Positions 1 through 6,232 of a DNA stretch of 10,097 bases are shown in pieces. The stretch comes from an uncultured Blautia sp. Lineage in GTDB: Bacteria > Bacillota > Clostridia > Lachnospirales > Lachnospiraceae. Position numbers and translations under genes: made by a program. The stretch spans positions 1-10,097 of the forward strand of contig URWL01000042.1 of NCBI GenBank assembly GCA_900551465.1. The letters are read 5' to 3'. Within the stretch, counting starts at the first letter, position 1. Every line of letters starts with the position of its first letter. A model generated the notes under the pieces. The model ran no database searches. It was not told the origin of the DNA and was given only the letters and a program-made list of their open reading frames with translations.

Positions 1-1166
1 GCGGCGACGTTATCTTTGAGGTTGACGAAGGACAGAATACTCTGGGAGATTACAGGCATAAAAGAAAATATAAAGCACAGGACGGCGAAGAAGGCGGCAA
101 GAGACGCTGCCATGGAGCAGATGGTAAGGATATCGTCCTGAAAGTTCCGGAAGGAACGGTTATTATGGATGCGGAGTCACGGAAAGTCATTGCGGATATG
201 TCCGGAGACAATCGCAGACAGATTGTTTTAAAAGGCGGAAGAGGCGGAAAGGGCAACCAGCATTATGCAACTGCCACCATGCAGGTACCGAAGTACGCCC
301 AGCCAGGTCAGCCGGCTCAGGAGCTGGAAGTACTTCTGGAGCTGAAGGTGATCGCAGATGTAGGACTGGTAGGATTCCCTAATGTAGGAAAGTCCACATT
401 CCTTTCCAGAGTCACCAATGCACAGCCAAAGATCGCCAACTATCATTTTACTACACTAAGCCCGAATCTTGGTGTTGTAGATACAGAGAACGGTGGTTTT
501 GTCATTGCAGATATTCCGGGGCTTATTGAGGGAGCTTCTGAGGGTGTGGGTCTGGGACACGAATTCCTTCGTCATATTGAGCGTACCAGAGTTCTGGTGC
601 ACATTGTAGATGCAGCATCTACAGAAGGCCGTGATCCTATTGATGACATCTATAAGATCAATAAGGAGCTTGAAGCATACAATCCGGAGATCGCAGCCAG
701 ACCTCAGCTGATCGCGGCAAACAAGATTGACTGTATTTACGGTGAAGAGGATCCGGTAGCTCTTCTGAAGGCGGAATTTGAGCCAAAGGGCATTCCGGTA
801 TATCCGATCTCTGCTGCCACAGGACAGGGAATCAGGGAGCTTCTTTTTGGGATAAAAGAGCTTTTGGACAAGTGTCCGGCAGAGCGTGTCGTATTTGAAC
901 AGGAATTCTTCCCTGAGGATGTTCTGATCACAGAAAACCTTCCTTATACCATTACAAAGGCTGAGAATGATCCTCATATATTTGTGGTGGAAGGACCAAA
1001 GATCGAGAAAATGCTCGGATACACCAATCTGGATTCTGAGAAGGGCTTTGCCTTTTTCCAGCGCTTCCTGAAAGACGGAGGCATTCTGGACGAACTGGAA
1101 AATGCAGGTATCCAGGAAGGCGATACAGTCCGTATGTATGGTTTTGACTTTGATTATTATAAATAA
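1..1166 (+). CDS. obgE: GTPase Obg/CgtA (5' end cut by window)
   Basis: Large-subunit ribosome-assembly GTPase, cytosolic and ribosome-associated, also tied to stress control in the family. The frame is open from base 3 (GGC GAC GTT...), so the gene enters from the left; by comparison with Bacillus Obg about 41 residues of the glycine-rich Obg fold are missing. The rest of that fold is visible up to about base 340, including the GGRGGKGN segment. The G domain follows: G1 GFPNVGKST at 372-398, G2 around YHFTTL, G3 DIPGLIEG from 510, G4 NKID at 720-731, G5 SAATGQG from 810. The OCT C-terminal domain covers roughly 950-1150 (EGPKIEKMLGYTNL, then a GDTVRMYGFDF ending). The 387 visible residues plus about 41 give the usual ~428. 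The rpmA/rplU genes normally lie upstream, outside the window. Only 26 bases separate it from the next gene, consistent with one operon. Confidence 0.97.
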   Translation, partial: GDVIFEVDEGQNTLGDYRHKRKYKAQDGEEGGKRRCHGADGKDIVLKVPEGTVIMDAESRKVIADMSGDNRRQIVLKGGRGGKGNQHYATATMQVPKYAQPGQPAQELEVLLELKVIADVGLVGFPNVGKSTFLSRVTNAQPKIANYHFTTLSPNLGVVDTENGGFVIADIPGLIEGASEGVGLGHEFLRHIERTRVLVHIVDAASTEGRDPIDDIYKINKELEAYNPEIAARPQLIAANKIDCIYGEEDPVALLKAEFEPKGIPVYPISAATGQGIRELLFGIKELLDKCPAERVVFEQEFFPEDVLITENLPYTITKAENDPHIFVVEGPKIEKMLGYTNLDSEKGFAFFQRFLKDGGILDELENAGIQEGDTVRMYGFDFDYYK

Positions 1167-1192
1167 GTGTAATTTTAGAAAGGCTGGTCATA

Positions 1193-1486
1193 ATGATGAC
1201 AAGTAAACAGAGAGCTTATCTGAAAAGCTTGGCGATGAAAATGGAACCGATCCTTCAGCTTGGAAAGGGAGGCGTCACTCCGGAAAATACTGCATCTGTA
1301 GATGAGGCTCTTGCAGCAAGAGAGCTGATCAAGATCAATGTTCTTCAGAACTGTCTGGAGGATACCCGTCAGATGGCAGAGCTTCTGGCTGAGAGAACGC
1401 ACGCTCAGGTAGTGCAGGTGATCGGAAGAAAGATCGTTCTTTACAGAGAAGGAAAAAAAGACAAAAAGAAAATCATTCTTCCTTAA
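1193..1486 (+). CDS. yhbY: YhbY/YqeI-type CRM-domain RNA-binding protein
   Basis: Small 97-residue cytosolic protein consisting of a single CRM (CRS1-YhbY) domain, a KH-like RNA-binding fold linked in bacteria to pre-50S ribosomal subunits. Seen directly: the N-terminal SKQRAYLKSLA helix, the GKGGV loop typical of the fold at residues 24-28, the ELIKINVLQN strand at 44-53, and IGRKIVLYR near residues 78-85, followed by a lysine-rich tail. The ORF opens with two ATG codons (1193 and 1196). AGAAAGG at 1177-1183 is spaced well for either, so the exact start is uncertain by one residue. It lies between obgE and nadD, a placement seen across Firmicutes, which fits a ribosome-assembly role. In Bacillus the homologue is called yqeI. 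Family assignment is secure; the precise molecular function is poorly known for the whole family. Confidence 0.93.
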   Translation: MMTSKQRAYLKSLAMKMEPILQLGKGGVTPENTASVDEALAARELIKINVLQNCLEDTRQMAELLAERTHAQVVQVIGRKIVLYREGKKDKKKIILP

Positions 1487-1508
1487 ATGATATCAGAGAG
1501 GTGCTGGT

Positions 1509-2147
1509 ATGGGAGCGGACCGTAAAAAAATAGGGATCATGGGAGGAACCTTTGATCCCATCCATGTAGGACATCTGATCCTTGGCGAAAAAGCCTATGA
1601 ACAGCTTGGCCTTGACCGTGTGTGGTTTATGCCTAGCGGAAATCCGCCGCACAAAAGGAACCGGAAGGGTCAGGCCAGCAATGAGCAGAGGGTTTCTATG
1701 GTGAAAAAAGCGATTGCAGGAAATCCTCATTTTGAGCTTTCTCTGATAGAAATGAATGAAGACGGGTATACTTATACCTATCGGACACTGGAACGGCTGA
1801 AAGAGGAGAATCCGGATACAGATTATTATTTTATCATCGGGGCAGATTCTCTTTATGATTTTGCCACATGGAAAAAGCCGGAACGGATCTGCGGAGCATG
1901 TACCATTGTGGTGGCGGCCAGAGATCATGTTCCTGCAAAGAGTCTGGATCAGCAGATGACGTTTCTTTCGCAGCAGTATCACGGATGCTTTATCCGGCTG
2001 GATACTTTGAATATTGACATTTCCAGCAGACTGATCCGCCAGTGGCTTCATGAGGGCAAAAGTCTTCGGTATTATGTTCCGGATCCGGTTGTTTCCTATA
2101 TCCGGGAAAACAATATTTATCTTACATCAGAAGGAGACATCGGATAA
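1509..2147 (+). CDS. nadD: Nicotinate-nucleotide adenylyltransferase NadD
   Basis: Adenylates nicotinate mononucleotide with ATP to give deamido-NAD+, a shared step of de novo and salvage NAD synthesis. The 212-residue length is a little above the usual ~190-210. Nucleotidyltransferase motifs are clear: GGTFDPIHVGH at residues 12-22 carries the HxGH ATP-binding signature, MPSGNPPHK lies at 41-49, GADSLYDFATW at 111-121, and the C-terminal ISSRLIR at 171-177 is the ISSxxIR-type ATP-binding motif. The ATG at 1509 is supported by AGAGAGGTG at 1495-1503. The stop is 1 base before yqeK, so the two are almost certainly co-translated. The nadD-yqeK pairing is standard in Firmicutes. In genomes lacking YqeK an alternative Ap4A hydrolase is used, but here both are intact. 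High confidence. Confidence 0.97.
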   Translation: MGADRKKIGIMGGTFDPIHVGHLILGEKAYEQLGLDRVWFMPSGNPPHKRNRKGQASNEQRVSMVKKAIAGNPHFELSLIEMNEDGYTYTYRTLERLKEENPDTDYYFIIGADSLYDFATWKKPERICGACTIVVAARDHVPAKSLDQQMTFLSQQYHGCFIRLDTLNIDISSRLIRQWLHEGKSLRYYVPDPVVSYIRENNIYLTSEGDIG

Positions 2148-2148
2148 A

Positions 2149-2745
2149 ATGGCAGAGTACGATTTTGAAAAAATGCAGAAAAAGCTTCAGAAATATCTGG
2201 ATGAGGATCGTTTTCAGCATACATTGGGTGTCATGTATACCTGCGCGGCCCTGGCAATGGCTCATGGCTGTGATATGAAGGATGCACAGGCAGCAGGTCT
2301 TCTTCATGACTGCGCAAAATGTATTCCTAACAAGAAGAAATTGAAATTATGTGAAAATAACTGTATTTCAGTGACGGAATTTGAAAAAGAGCATCCGTTT
2401 CTCCTTCATGCAAAGCTTGGGGCTTTTATTGCAAAAGAAAAATACGGAATCAAGAATGAAGATATCCTTTCCTCTATCCGGTTCCATACAACCGGGAAAC
2501 CGGAAATGAGCCTTCTGGAAAAGATTGTTTATATTGCGGATTATATTGAGCCTGGAAGATACAAAGCACAGCATCTTGATAAGATCCGGGCTTTGGCATT
2601 CCGGGATCTGGATGAATGTATGTATGAGATCCTGAAGGATACTCTGGCATATTTAGAGGAAGACCCCAAGGATATTGATCTTACTACAAAGGATGCGTTT
2701 ATTTACTATAAGGACTTACATATGGAAAGGGGCGTTCATTCATGA
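2149..2745 (+). CDS. yqeK: YqeK, HD-domain hydrolase (Ap4A type)
   Basis: HD-superfamily phosphohydrolase of 198 residues. Characterised YqeK proteins of Firmicutes cleave diadenosine tetraphosphate symmetrically to ADP; that activity is inferred here by family. The expected metal ligands are all visible: H24 in FQHTLGV, H53-D54 in LLHDCAK, H87 in LLHAKLGA, H113 in RFHTTG, and D131 in YIADYIEPGR. The frame stays open upstream to an ATG at 2050, but that stretch lies inside nadD. The ATG at 2149 has a proper AAGGAGA at 2131-2137 and gives a family-like N-terminus (MAEYDFEKMQ), so I chose it. It begins 1 base after the nadD stop and overlaps rsfS by ATGA. The neighbourhood links NAD synthesis, dinucleotide alarmone removal and ribosome silencing, though a direct functional link is not shown by sequence. 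Confidence 0.94.
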   Translation: MAEYDFEKMQKKLQKYLDEDRFQHTLGVMYTCAALAMAHGCDMKDAQAAGLLHDCAKCIPNKKKLKLCENNCISVTEFEKEHPFLLHAKLGAFIAKEKYGIKNEDILSSIRFHTTGKPEMSLLEKIVYIADYIEPGRYKAQHLDKIRALAFRDLDECMYEILKDTLAYLEEDPKDIDLTTKDAFIYYKDLHMERGVHS

Positions 2746-3110
2746 ATATGGAAAAAGAAATGGCGGTTCTTGCTTTAAAAGCGCTGGACGAGAAAAAAGC
2801 CATTGATGTAAAAGTAATAGATATACATGAGGTTTCTGTTCTGGCAGATTATTTTATTATTGCAAGCGGAAGTAATTCCAATCAGGTGCAGGCAATGGTA
2901 GATAATGTAGACGAACAGCTTTCAAAGGCCGGATACGAGCCAAAACAGATCGAGGGAACAAAAAGTTCAAACTGGATCCTTATGGACTATGGCGATATGA
3001 TCATCCATGTCTTTGACGAAGAGAACCGTCTGTTCTATGATCTGGAGAGAATCTGGCGAGATGGAAAAATCCTGGAAATGGATGAATTTTTGGCTGGATC
3101 AGAAGAATAA
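2742..3110 (+). CDS. rsfS: Ribosomal silencing factor RsfS (YbeB/Iojap family)
   Basis: Binds ribosomal protein uL14 on the 50S subunit and blocks joining with 30S, lowering translation in starvation or stationary phase. The 122-residue length is typical. Family signatures are plain: ADYFIIASGSNSNQVQA at residues 35-51, the EGTKSSNWILMDYGDMIIHVF block at 71-91, and YDLERIW at 99-105. The ATG at 2742 overlaps the yqeK stop as ATGA, and a second ATG two codons later (2748) is a possible alternative. GGAAAGGGG at 2724-2732 supports the first. It is the last gene of the left operon: a strong hairpin follows 53 bases past the stop, and the next gene is on the other strand. No promoter of its own is evident, so it depends on upstream transcription and probably on coupling to yqeK. 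Confidence 0.95.
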   Translation: MNMEKEMAVLALKALDEKKAIDVKVIDIHEVSVLADYFIIASGSNSNQVQAMVDNVDEQLSKAGYEPKQIEGTKSSNWILMDYGDMIIHVFDEENRLFYDLERIWRDGKILEMDEFLAGSEE

Positions 3111-3163
3111 ACACAGTTTTTGATTTACAATAATAAAATTATGTAAACTAAAATAGCAAAATG

Positions 3164-3203
3164 AAACCCCGCAGTTTATGCATTATGCAGACTGCGGGGT
3201 TTT
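3164..3203. terminator. Intrinsic terminator between convergent rsfS and lexA
   Basis: A perfect 12-bp stem (AAACCCCGCAGT at 3164-3175 pairing with ACTGCGGGGTTT at 3191-3202) closes a 15-base loop and runs into TTTT on the + strand. Read from the - strand the stem is followed by TTTCATTTTG, which is also T-rich, so it likely serves both rsfS and lexA. The lexA stop begins only 6 bases from the stem. The loop contains a tandem repeat of TTATGCA (3176-3182 and 3183-3189), which also allows a small inner TGCA/TGCA pairing. Confidence 0.92.
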
Positions 3204-3208
3204 GCTGT

Positions 3209-3829
3209 TTAGTGATAAAAACGGAATACGCCAAAAACTTTGCCAAGGATCTGGAGATTTCCGTGAACCAGTATCGGATCCATGTCATCGTTTTCCGGCT
3301 GAAGGCGATAGTAGCCGTCTTCTTTATAAAAGGTTTTGACTGTTGCAGCATCTTCTACCAGCGCTACAACCATATCGCCGTTTTCGGCGGAAGACTGCTG
3401 TTTCACAAGTACCTGATCTCCATCAAATATTCCGGCATTGATCATACTGTCGCCTTTTACCTTCAGCATAAAACTCTGTGCGTTAGGCATAAACTCTGAT
3501 GGGATCGGGAAATATCCTTCAACATTTTCTACTGCAAGGATCGGCTGTCCTGCTGCAACGGTTCCCACCAGCGGAACATTGACAACTTCCCGGCGCACAA
3601 GATTAAACTGGTCGTCAAGGATCTCAATTGCCCTGGGCTTGGTAGCATCTCTGCGTATATAGCCGTTTTTTTCCAGGGCTTCCAGATGGGAATGGACAGA
3701 AGATGTAGATTTCAGATGAACTGCCTCACAGATCTCGCGAACTGCAGGAGGGAATCCTCTGTTCAGAATCTCATTTTTTATATAGTCAAGTATTTCCTGT
3801 TGTTTTTTACTGATCCTGCCGTATGCCAT
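3209..3829 (-). CDS. lexA: LexA, SOS repressor and self-cleaving protease
   Basis: Transcriptional repressor of the SOS DNA-damage response, inactivated when RecA filaments stimulate self-cleavage. The 206-residue product has the N-terminal winged helix-turn-helix (about residues 1-65, with [12 protein letters not shown] in the recognition region) and the C-terminal S24 peptidase domain. The scissile bond is expected at A93-G94 in TVAAGQPI; the nucleophile is S128 in KGDSM and the general base K165 in ATVKTF. All key residues are present, so it should be functional. An in-frame ATG 33 bases upstream (3862) would add eleven residues, but GGAGG (CCTCC at 3838-3842 on the + strand) sits 8 bases before the ATG at 3829, and [10 protein letters not shown] is the usual LexA N-terminus. 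It is transcribed away from the HlyD-like/sepF operon, with its own promoter and a SOS box upstream, so autorepression is likely. Confidence 0.97.
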   Translation of the reverse strand: MAYGRISKKQQEILDYIKNEILNRGFPPAVREICEAVHLKSTSSVHSHLEALEKNGYIRRDATKPRAIEILDDQFNLVRREVVNVPLVGTVAAGQPILAVENVEGYFPIPSEFMPNAQSFMLKVKGDSMINAGIFDGDQVLVKQQSSAENGDMVVALVEDAATVKTFYKEDGYYRLQPENDDMDPILVHGNLQILGKVFGVFRFYH

Positions 3830-3837
3830 ATTGTATA

Positions 3838-3842
3838 CCTCC
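3838..3842 (-). promoter_or_regulatory. lexA ribosome binding site
   Basis: GGAGG on the - strand, 8 bases before the ATG at 3829. It decides between that start and the upstream in-frame ATG at 3862, which has only an A-rich leader and no Shine-Dalgarno sequence in front. Confidence 0.85.
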
Positions 3843-3870
3843 AAATATTCCGTATGGTCCATTTTTGTTA

Positions 3871-3899
3871 ATTATAACATACATTATGTAAAATGGCAA
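3871..3899 (-). promoter_or_regulatory. lexA promoter (sigma-A type)
   Basis: On the - strand TTGCCA (-35, 3894-3899), a 17-base spacer and a consensus TATAAT (-10, 3871-3876). TGT just before the -10 gives an extended -10 element. Transcription would begin near 3864-3865, leaving a leader of about 35 bases ahead of the ATG at 3829. The SOS box lies just upstream of the -35. Confidence 0.85.
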
Positions 3900-3909
3900 A
3901 CAGATATTC

Positions 3910-3923
3910 GGAAAATATGTTCG
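3910..3923 (-). promoter_or_regulatory. SOS box (LexA operator)
   Basis: Read on the - strand this is CGAACATATTTTCC, matching the Bacillus-type SOS consensus CGAACRNRYGTTYC at 13 of 14 positions; the only departure is T for G at position 10. It lies 10 bases upstream of the lexA -35 element and 27 bases upstream of the -35 of the divergent promoter. LexA autoregulation is the expected role. That the same site affects the divergent operon is an inference. I see only one good box in the gap, whereas some lexA regions carry several. Confidence 0.8.
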
Positions 3924-3950
3924 CAGGATGCAAAAAAATCCTTGTTTTCC

Positions 3951-3979
3951 TTGTCATACCCGGTGGAAAATGTTACAAT
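3951..3979 (+). promoter_or_regulatory. Promoter of the HlyD-like/yggS/sepF operon
   Basis: TTGTCA (-35, 3951-3956), a 17-base spacer and TACAAT (-10, 3974-3979) preceded by TGT, an extended -10. Start of transcription is expected near 3986, giving a leader of about 37 bases to the TTG start at 4023. It is the only strong + promoter seen before the seven-gene right-hand block. Confidence 0.82.
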
Positions 3980-4010
3980 AACCTGGTATATCTGAAAAAG
4001 TTTTTTAAAA

Positions 4011-4027
4011 GGAGGCATTTTTTTGCC
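4011..4027 (+). promoter_or_regulatory. Strong RBS and TTG start inside a small hairpin
   Basis: AAAAGGAGG (to 4015) lies 7 bases before the TTG at 4023 and fixes that start. GGCA at 4014-4017 can pair with TGCC at 4024-4027 across a loop of six T residues, so the end of the Shine-Dalgarno and two bases of the start codon would be held in a 4-bp stem. The stem is short and probably only mildly inhibitory. Confidence 0.6.
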
Positions 4028-5492
4028 TGATAAAAACAGATCTCCCAGAAGCCCCGGGCTTCTGTCGAGAATAAAAAGTATATTTGGACTGAATATAGGA
4101 ACAATGCTTTTTGGAGTGCTGCTGCTGTATATGATTTTCAGCGCGATCCTTTATCTGACCTCTGATAAGGTGGAATCCTATCAGGTTATTTCAGGACCTC
4201 TTTCCCGCAATGAAACTTATACTGGCCTGGCGGTACGGGAAGAATCCGTTTATAAAGCAGATACAGACGGATATATTACCTATTATGCCAAAGAGGGAAA
4301 CAAAATCAATGCCAATGGCGTTATTTATGGTATAGGAAGCACAATGCCTTCGGATAATGAAGCAGAACTTACGGCTGAAGAAATCTTAAATATCCGGAAC
4401 GACATGATGAGTTTTTCAAAAAGCTTTAATTCCAGTAAATTTAATAATACATACAGCTTTAAATATAACCTGGAAGGAAACATCCTGCAGTACGCAGGCT
4501 CTTCCCAGGCAGGTGTTACGACTTTAGGCGGACAGAAGATCACAAAAACAGACAGAGACGGAATCGTTCTTTATTCCATGGACGGATATGAAGACAAAAC
4601 AGTGTCTACTCTCACTGCTGCAGATTTTGATCAGAACGCTTATCATGAAACAGACCTGAAAAATGATGGTTCTATTCAGACCGGTGATCCGGTATATACA
4701 CTGATCACAGATGAAAGATGGAGCCTTTTGATCCCTCTCAGCAGTAAGCAGGAGGCAAAGCTTGCAGATCGTACTGCAGTAAGAGTGAAATTCCTGAAGG
4801 ATGATATGACCCAGAGCGGTGATTTTTCTATTGTGGAGATTGAGGGTCAGAAATATGGAAAAATCGATTTTAACAAAGGGCTCATCCGATATGCCGCAGA
4901 CCGGTTTCTGGAGATCGAGCTTGTGACAAATACGGTTACAGGTCTTAAAATCCCGTTATCTTCGATTGTTACCAAGGAAGCATACAAAATACCGGATAAA
5001 TATCTGACAACAGATCCGAAAACCCAGAAGACAGGTCTTATGATAGAAGGATCTGACAAAAACGGAAATTCTACGTCATCCTTTGTGCCTGTAGATATCT
5101 ACGCCAGGACGGAAGATGAAGAGGCTATGAAAGCGGCACAGGAGGAAGCACAGGAAAAGATGGCCGCTAAAAACAGTGATGAGGGAGATGAAGCAGCAGA
5201 GGTGGTTTCTGTGCCCACACAATATCTGTATTTTGTTGATAAAAAGGGATTTCAGGAGGGAGATGTGGCGGTCTGTCCTGAAGATCAGAGCCGATTCGTC
5301 ATTAAAGATATCGGCGTACTGGAAGGGGTATACTGCACCAACCAGGGATATGCTGTTTTTCGTCATATTGAGCTTTTGGATCAGAATGAAGAATATGCAA
5401 TTGTCTCAAAAAATACTGTCTACGGTCTTTCCCGTTACGATCATATTGTCCGTAATGCCGATAAGGTCAGTGAACAGGAAATCTTATATTAG
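4023..5492 (+). CDS. Membrane-anchored HlyD-like (membrane fusion) protein
   Basis: A 489-residue protein with a short basic cytoplasmic N-terminus, one membrane helix (about residues 25-46, GTMLFGVLLLYMIFSAILYL) and a large extracytoplasmic part. Residues 70-105 (AVREESVYKADTDGYITYYA, then KEGNKINANG) resemble the first half of the barrel-sandwich, lipoyl-like hairpin of HlyD-type adaptors; DRDGIVLYSMDGYED near 177-191 looks like the returning half. Between them a helical, polar stretch (115-145) would be a short hairpin. Beta-rich segments follow, interrupted by a charged Glu/Ala/Lys helix at about 363-393. HlyD-like proteins normally bridge a transporter and the outer envelope, but no ABC, RND or MFS partner is in the window. 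Similar proteins are commonly found before yggS-sepF in Clostridia, so a role in envelope or division is plausible but unproven. The start is TTG, and the protein ends 17 bases before yggS. Confidence 0.75.
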   Translation: MPDKNRSPRSPGLLSRIKSIFGLNIGTMLFGVLLLYMIFSAILYLTSDKVESYQVISGPLSRNETYTGLAVREESVYKADTDGYITYYAKEGNKINANGVIYGIGSTMPSDNEAELTAEEILNIRNDMMSFSKSFNSSKFNNTYSFKYNLEGNILQYAGSSQAGVTTLGGQKITKTDRDGIVLYSMDGYEDKTVSTLTAADFDQNAYHETDLKNDGSIQTGDPVYTLITDERWSLLIPLSSKQEAKLADRTAVRVKFLKDDMTQSGDFSIVEIEGQKYGKIDFNKGLIRYAADRFLEIELVTNTVTGLKIPLSSIVTKEAYKIPDKYLTTDPKTQKTGLMIEGSDKNGNSTSSFVPVDIYARTEDEEAMKAAQEEAQEKMAAKNSDEGDEAAEVVSVPTQYLYFVDKKGFQEGDVAVCPEDQSRFVIKDIGVLEGVYCTNQGYAVFRHIELLDQNEEYAIVSKNTVYGLSRYDHIVRNADKVSEQEILY

Positions 5493-5509
5493 TCTGGAGG
5501 CTGAATTTT

Positions 5510-6202
5510 ATGATAACAGAAAATCTGGAACAGGTTAAAAAAAATATCCGGGATGCATGCCTGGCGGCAGGCCGTGATCCCGGGGAGGTTACCCTGATCG
5601 CTGTAAGCAAGACCAAGCCGACAGAGCTTCTTCAGGAGGCTTACGATGCCGGTGCCAGAGATTTTGGTGAAAACAAAGTACAGGAGATCATGGATAAATA
5701 TCCGCAGCTTCCTGCAGATATCCGCTGGCATATGATCGGACATCTGCAGAGAAACAAAGTGAAATATATTGTAGACAAAGCAGCTATGATACATTCGGTA
5801 GATTCTTTTCGTCTTGCACAGACCATTGAACAGGAGGCTGCCAAACATGAGGTACAGGTTCCGATTCTTTTGGAAGTCAATGTGGCGGAAGAAGAGAGTA
5901 AATTTGGCCTGAAAATGGACGAGGTTCTTCCGCTTATTGAAAGAATCGCAGAATTTCCCCATATTAAGGTATGCGGTCTTATGACCATTGCTCCTTTCGT
6001 TGAAAATGCAGAAGAAAACCGGATGTTTTTCCGACAATTAAAAAAATTAAGTGTTGACATTGAGGCAAAAAACATTAATAATGTTAGTATGAGCGTTTTG
6101 AGCATGGGCATGACCGGGGATTATCAGGTGGCAGTCCAGGAAGGCGCAACTATGGTTCGTGTTGGTACAGGTATCTTTGGTGAAAGAAACTATGTACGAT
6201 AA
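5510..6202 (+). CDS. yggS: YggS/PLPBP, pyridoxal phosphate homeostasis protein
   Basis: Cytosolic PLP-binding protein with the fold of alanine racemase N-terminal domains but no known enzymatic activity; it buffers vitamin B6 and affects amino acid balance. The 230 residues match the family. K34 in AVSKTKP is the Schiff-base lysine, DFGENKVQE (51-59) and WHMIGHLQRNK follow, and the C-terminal SMGMTGDY and TMVRVGTGIFG segments bind the PLP phosphate. SMGMT replaces the more common SMGMS, a mild change. GGAGG at 5496-5500 lies 9 bases before the ATG. In Bacillus the homologue is ylmE, first of the ylmE-sepF-ylmG-ylmH run; the same order, minus ylmG, continues here. Its 3' part contains a possible internal promoter at 6054-6082, described separately. 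Confidence 0.96.
   Translation: MITENLEQVKKNIRDACLAAGRDPGEVTLIAVSKTKPTELLQEAYDAGARDFGENKVQEIMDKYPQLPADIRWHMIGHLQRNKVKYIVDKAAMIHSVDSFRLAQTIEQEAAKHEVQVPILLEVNVAEEESKFGLKMDEVLPLIERIAEFPHIKVCGLMTIAPFVENAEENRMFFRQLKKLSVDIEAKNINNVSMSVLSMGMTGDYQVAVQEGATMVRVGTGIFGERNYVR
6054..6082 (+). promoter_or_regulatory. Possible internal promoter inside yggS, ahead of sepF
   Basis: A consensus TTGACA (6054-6059), 17-base spacer and AATAAT (6077-6082, five of six to TATAAT), within an AT-rich part of yggS and about 140 bases before the sepF start. The -10 overlaps a palindrome, AACATTA-A-TAATGTT at 6071-6085. It could give sepF-ylmH extra transcription independent of the upstream promoter. Because it lies in coding sequence the match may be chance. 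Confidence 0.4.
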
Positions 6203-6232
6203 CGATGAGAATGAATAAGATTGGAGATTAAA

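Noticed and set aside
456..977. Open frame of 173 codons on the - strand
   Set aside because: Antisense to the Obg GTPase domain; composition and lack of motifs indicate a shadow frame.
1473..2051. Open frame of 192 codons on the - strand
   Set aside because: Antisense to nadD, no recognisable motifs; an expected by-product of codon bias on the coding strand.
2050..2148. Upstream start that would lengthen YqeK by 33 residues
   Set aside because: The extra part lies inside nadD and does not look like YqeK. The ATG at 2149 has AAGGAGA at the right distance.
3124..3147. AT-rich imperfect inverted repeat TTTACAATAAT / ATTATGTAAA between rsfS and the terminator
   Set aside because: Imperfect (one bulge), all A/T except the ends, and next to a much stronger hairpin. 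Promoter-like readings on either strand have poor spacing. Probably just AT-rich intergenic sequence.
3830..3862. Upstream ATG for LexA adding eleven residues
   Set aside because: No Shine-Dalgarno precedes it and the GGAGG at 3838-3842 serves the ATG at 3829. The longer form would also leave almost no leader after the predicted transcription start.
5489..6037. Open frame of 182 codons on the - strand
   Set aside because: Antisense to yggS, with no start signal or family resemblance.
6221..6232. TTG start for SepF four codons upstream
   Set aside because: The Shine-Dalgarno GGAG lies within these codons and is spaced for the ATG at 6233, which gives the family-type MSVLDKLLD start.
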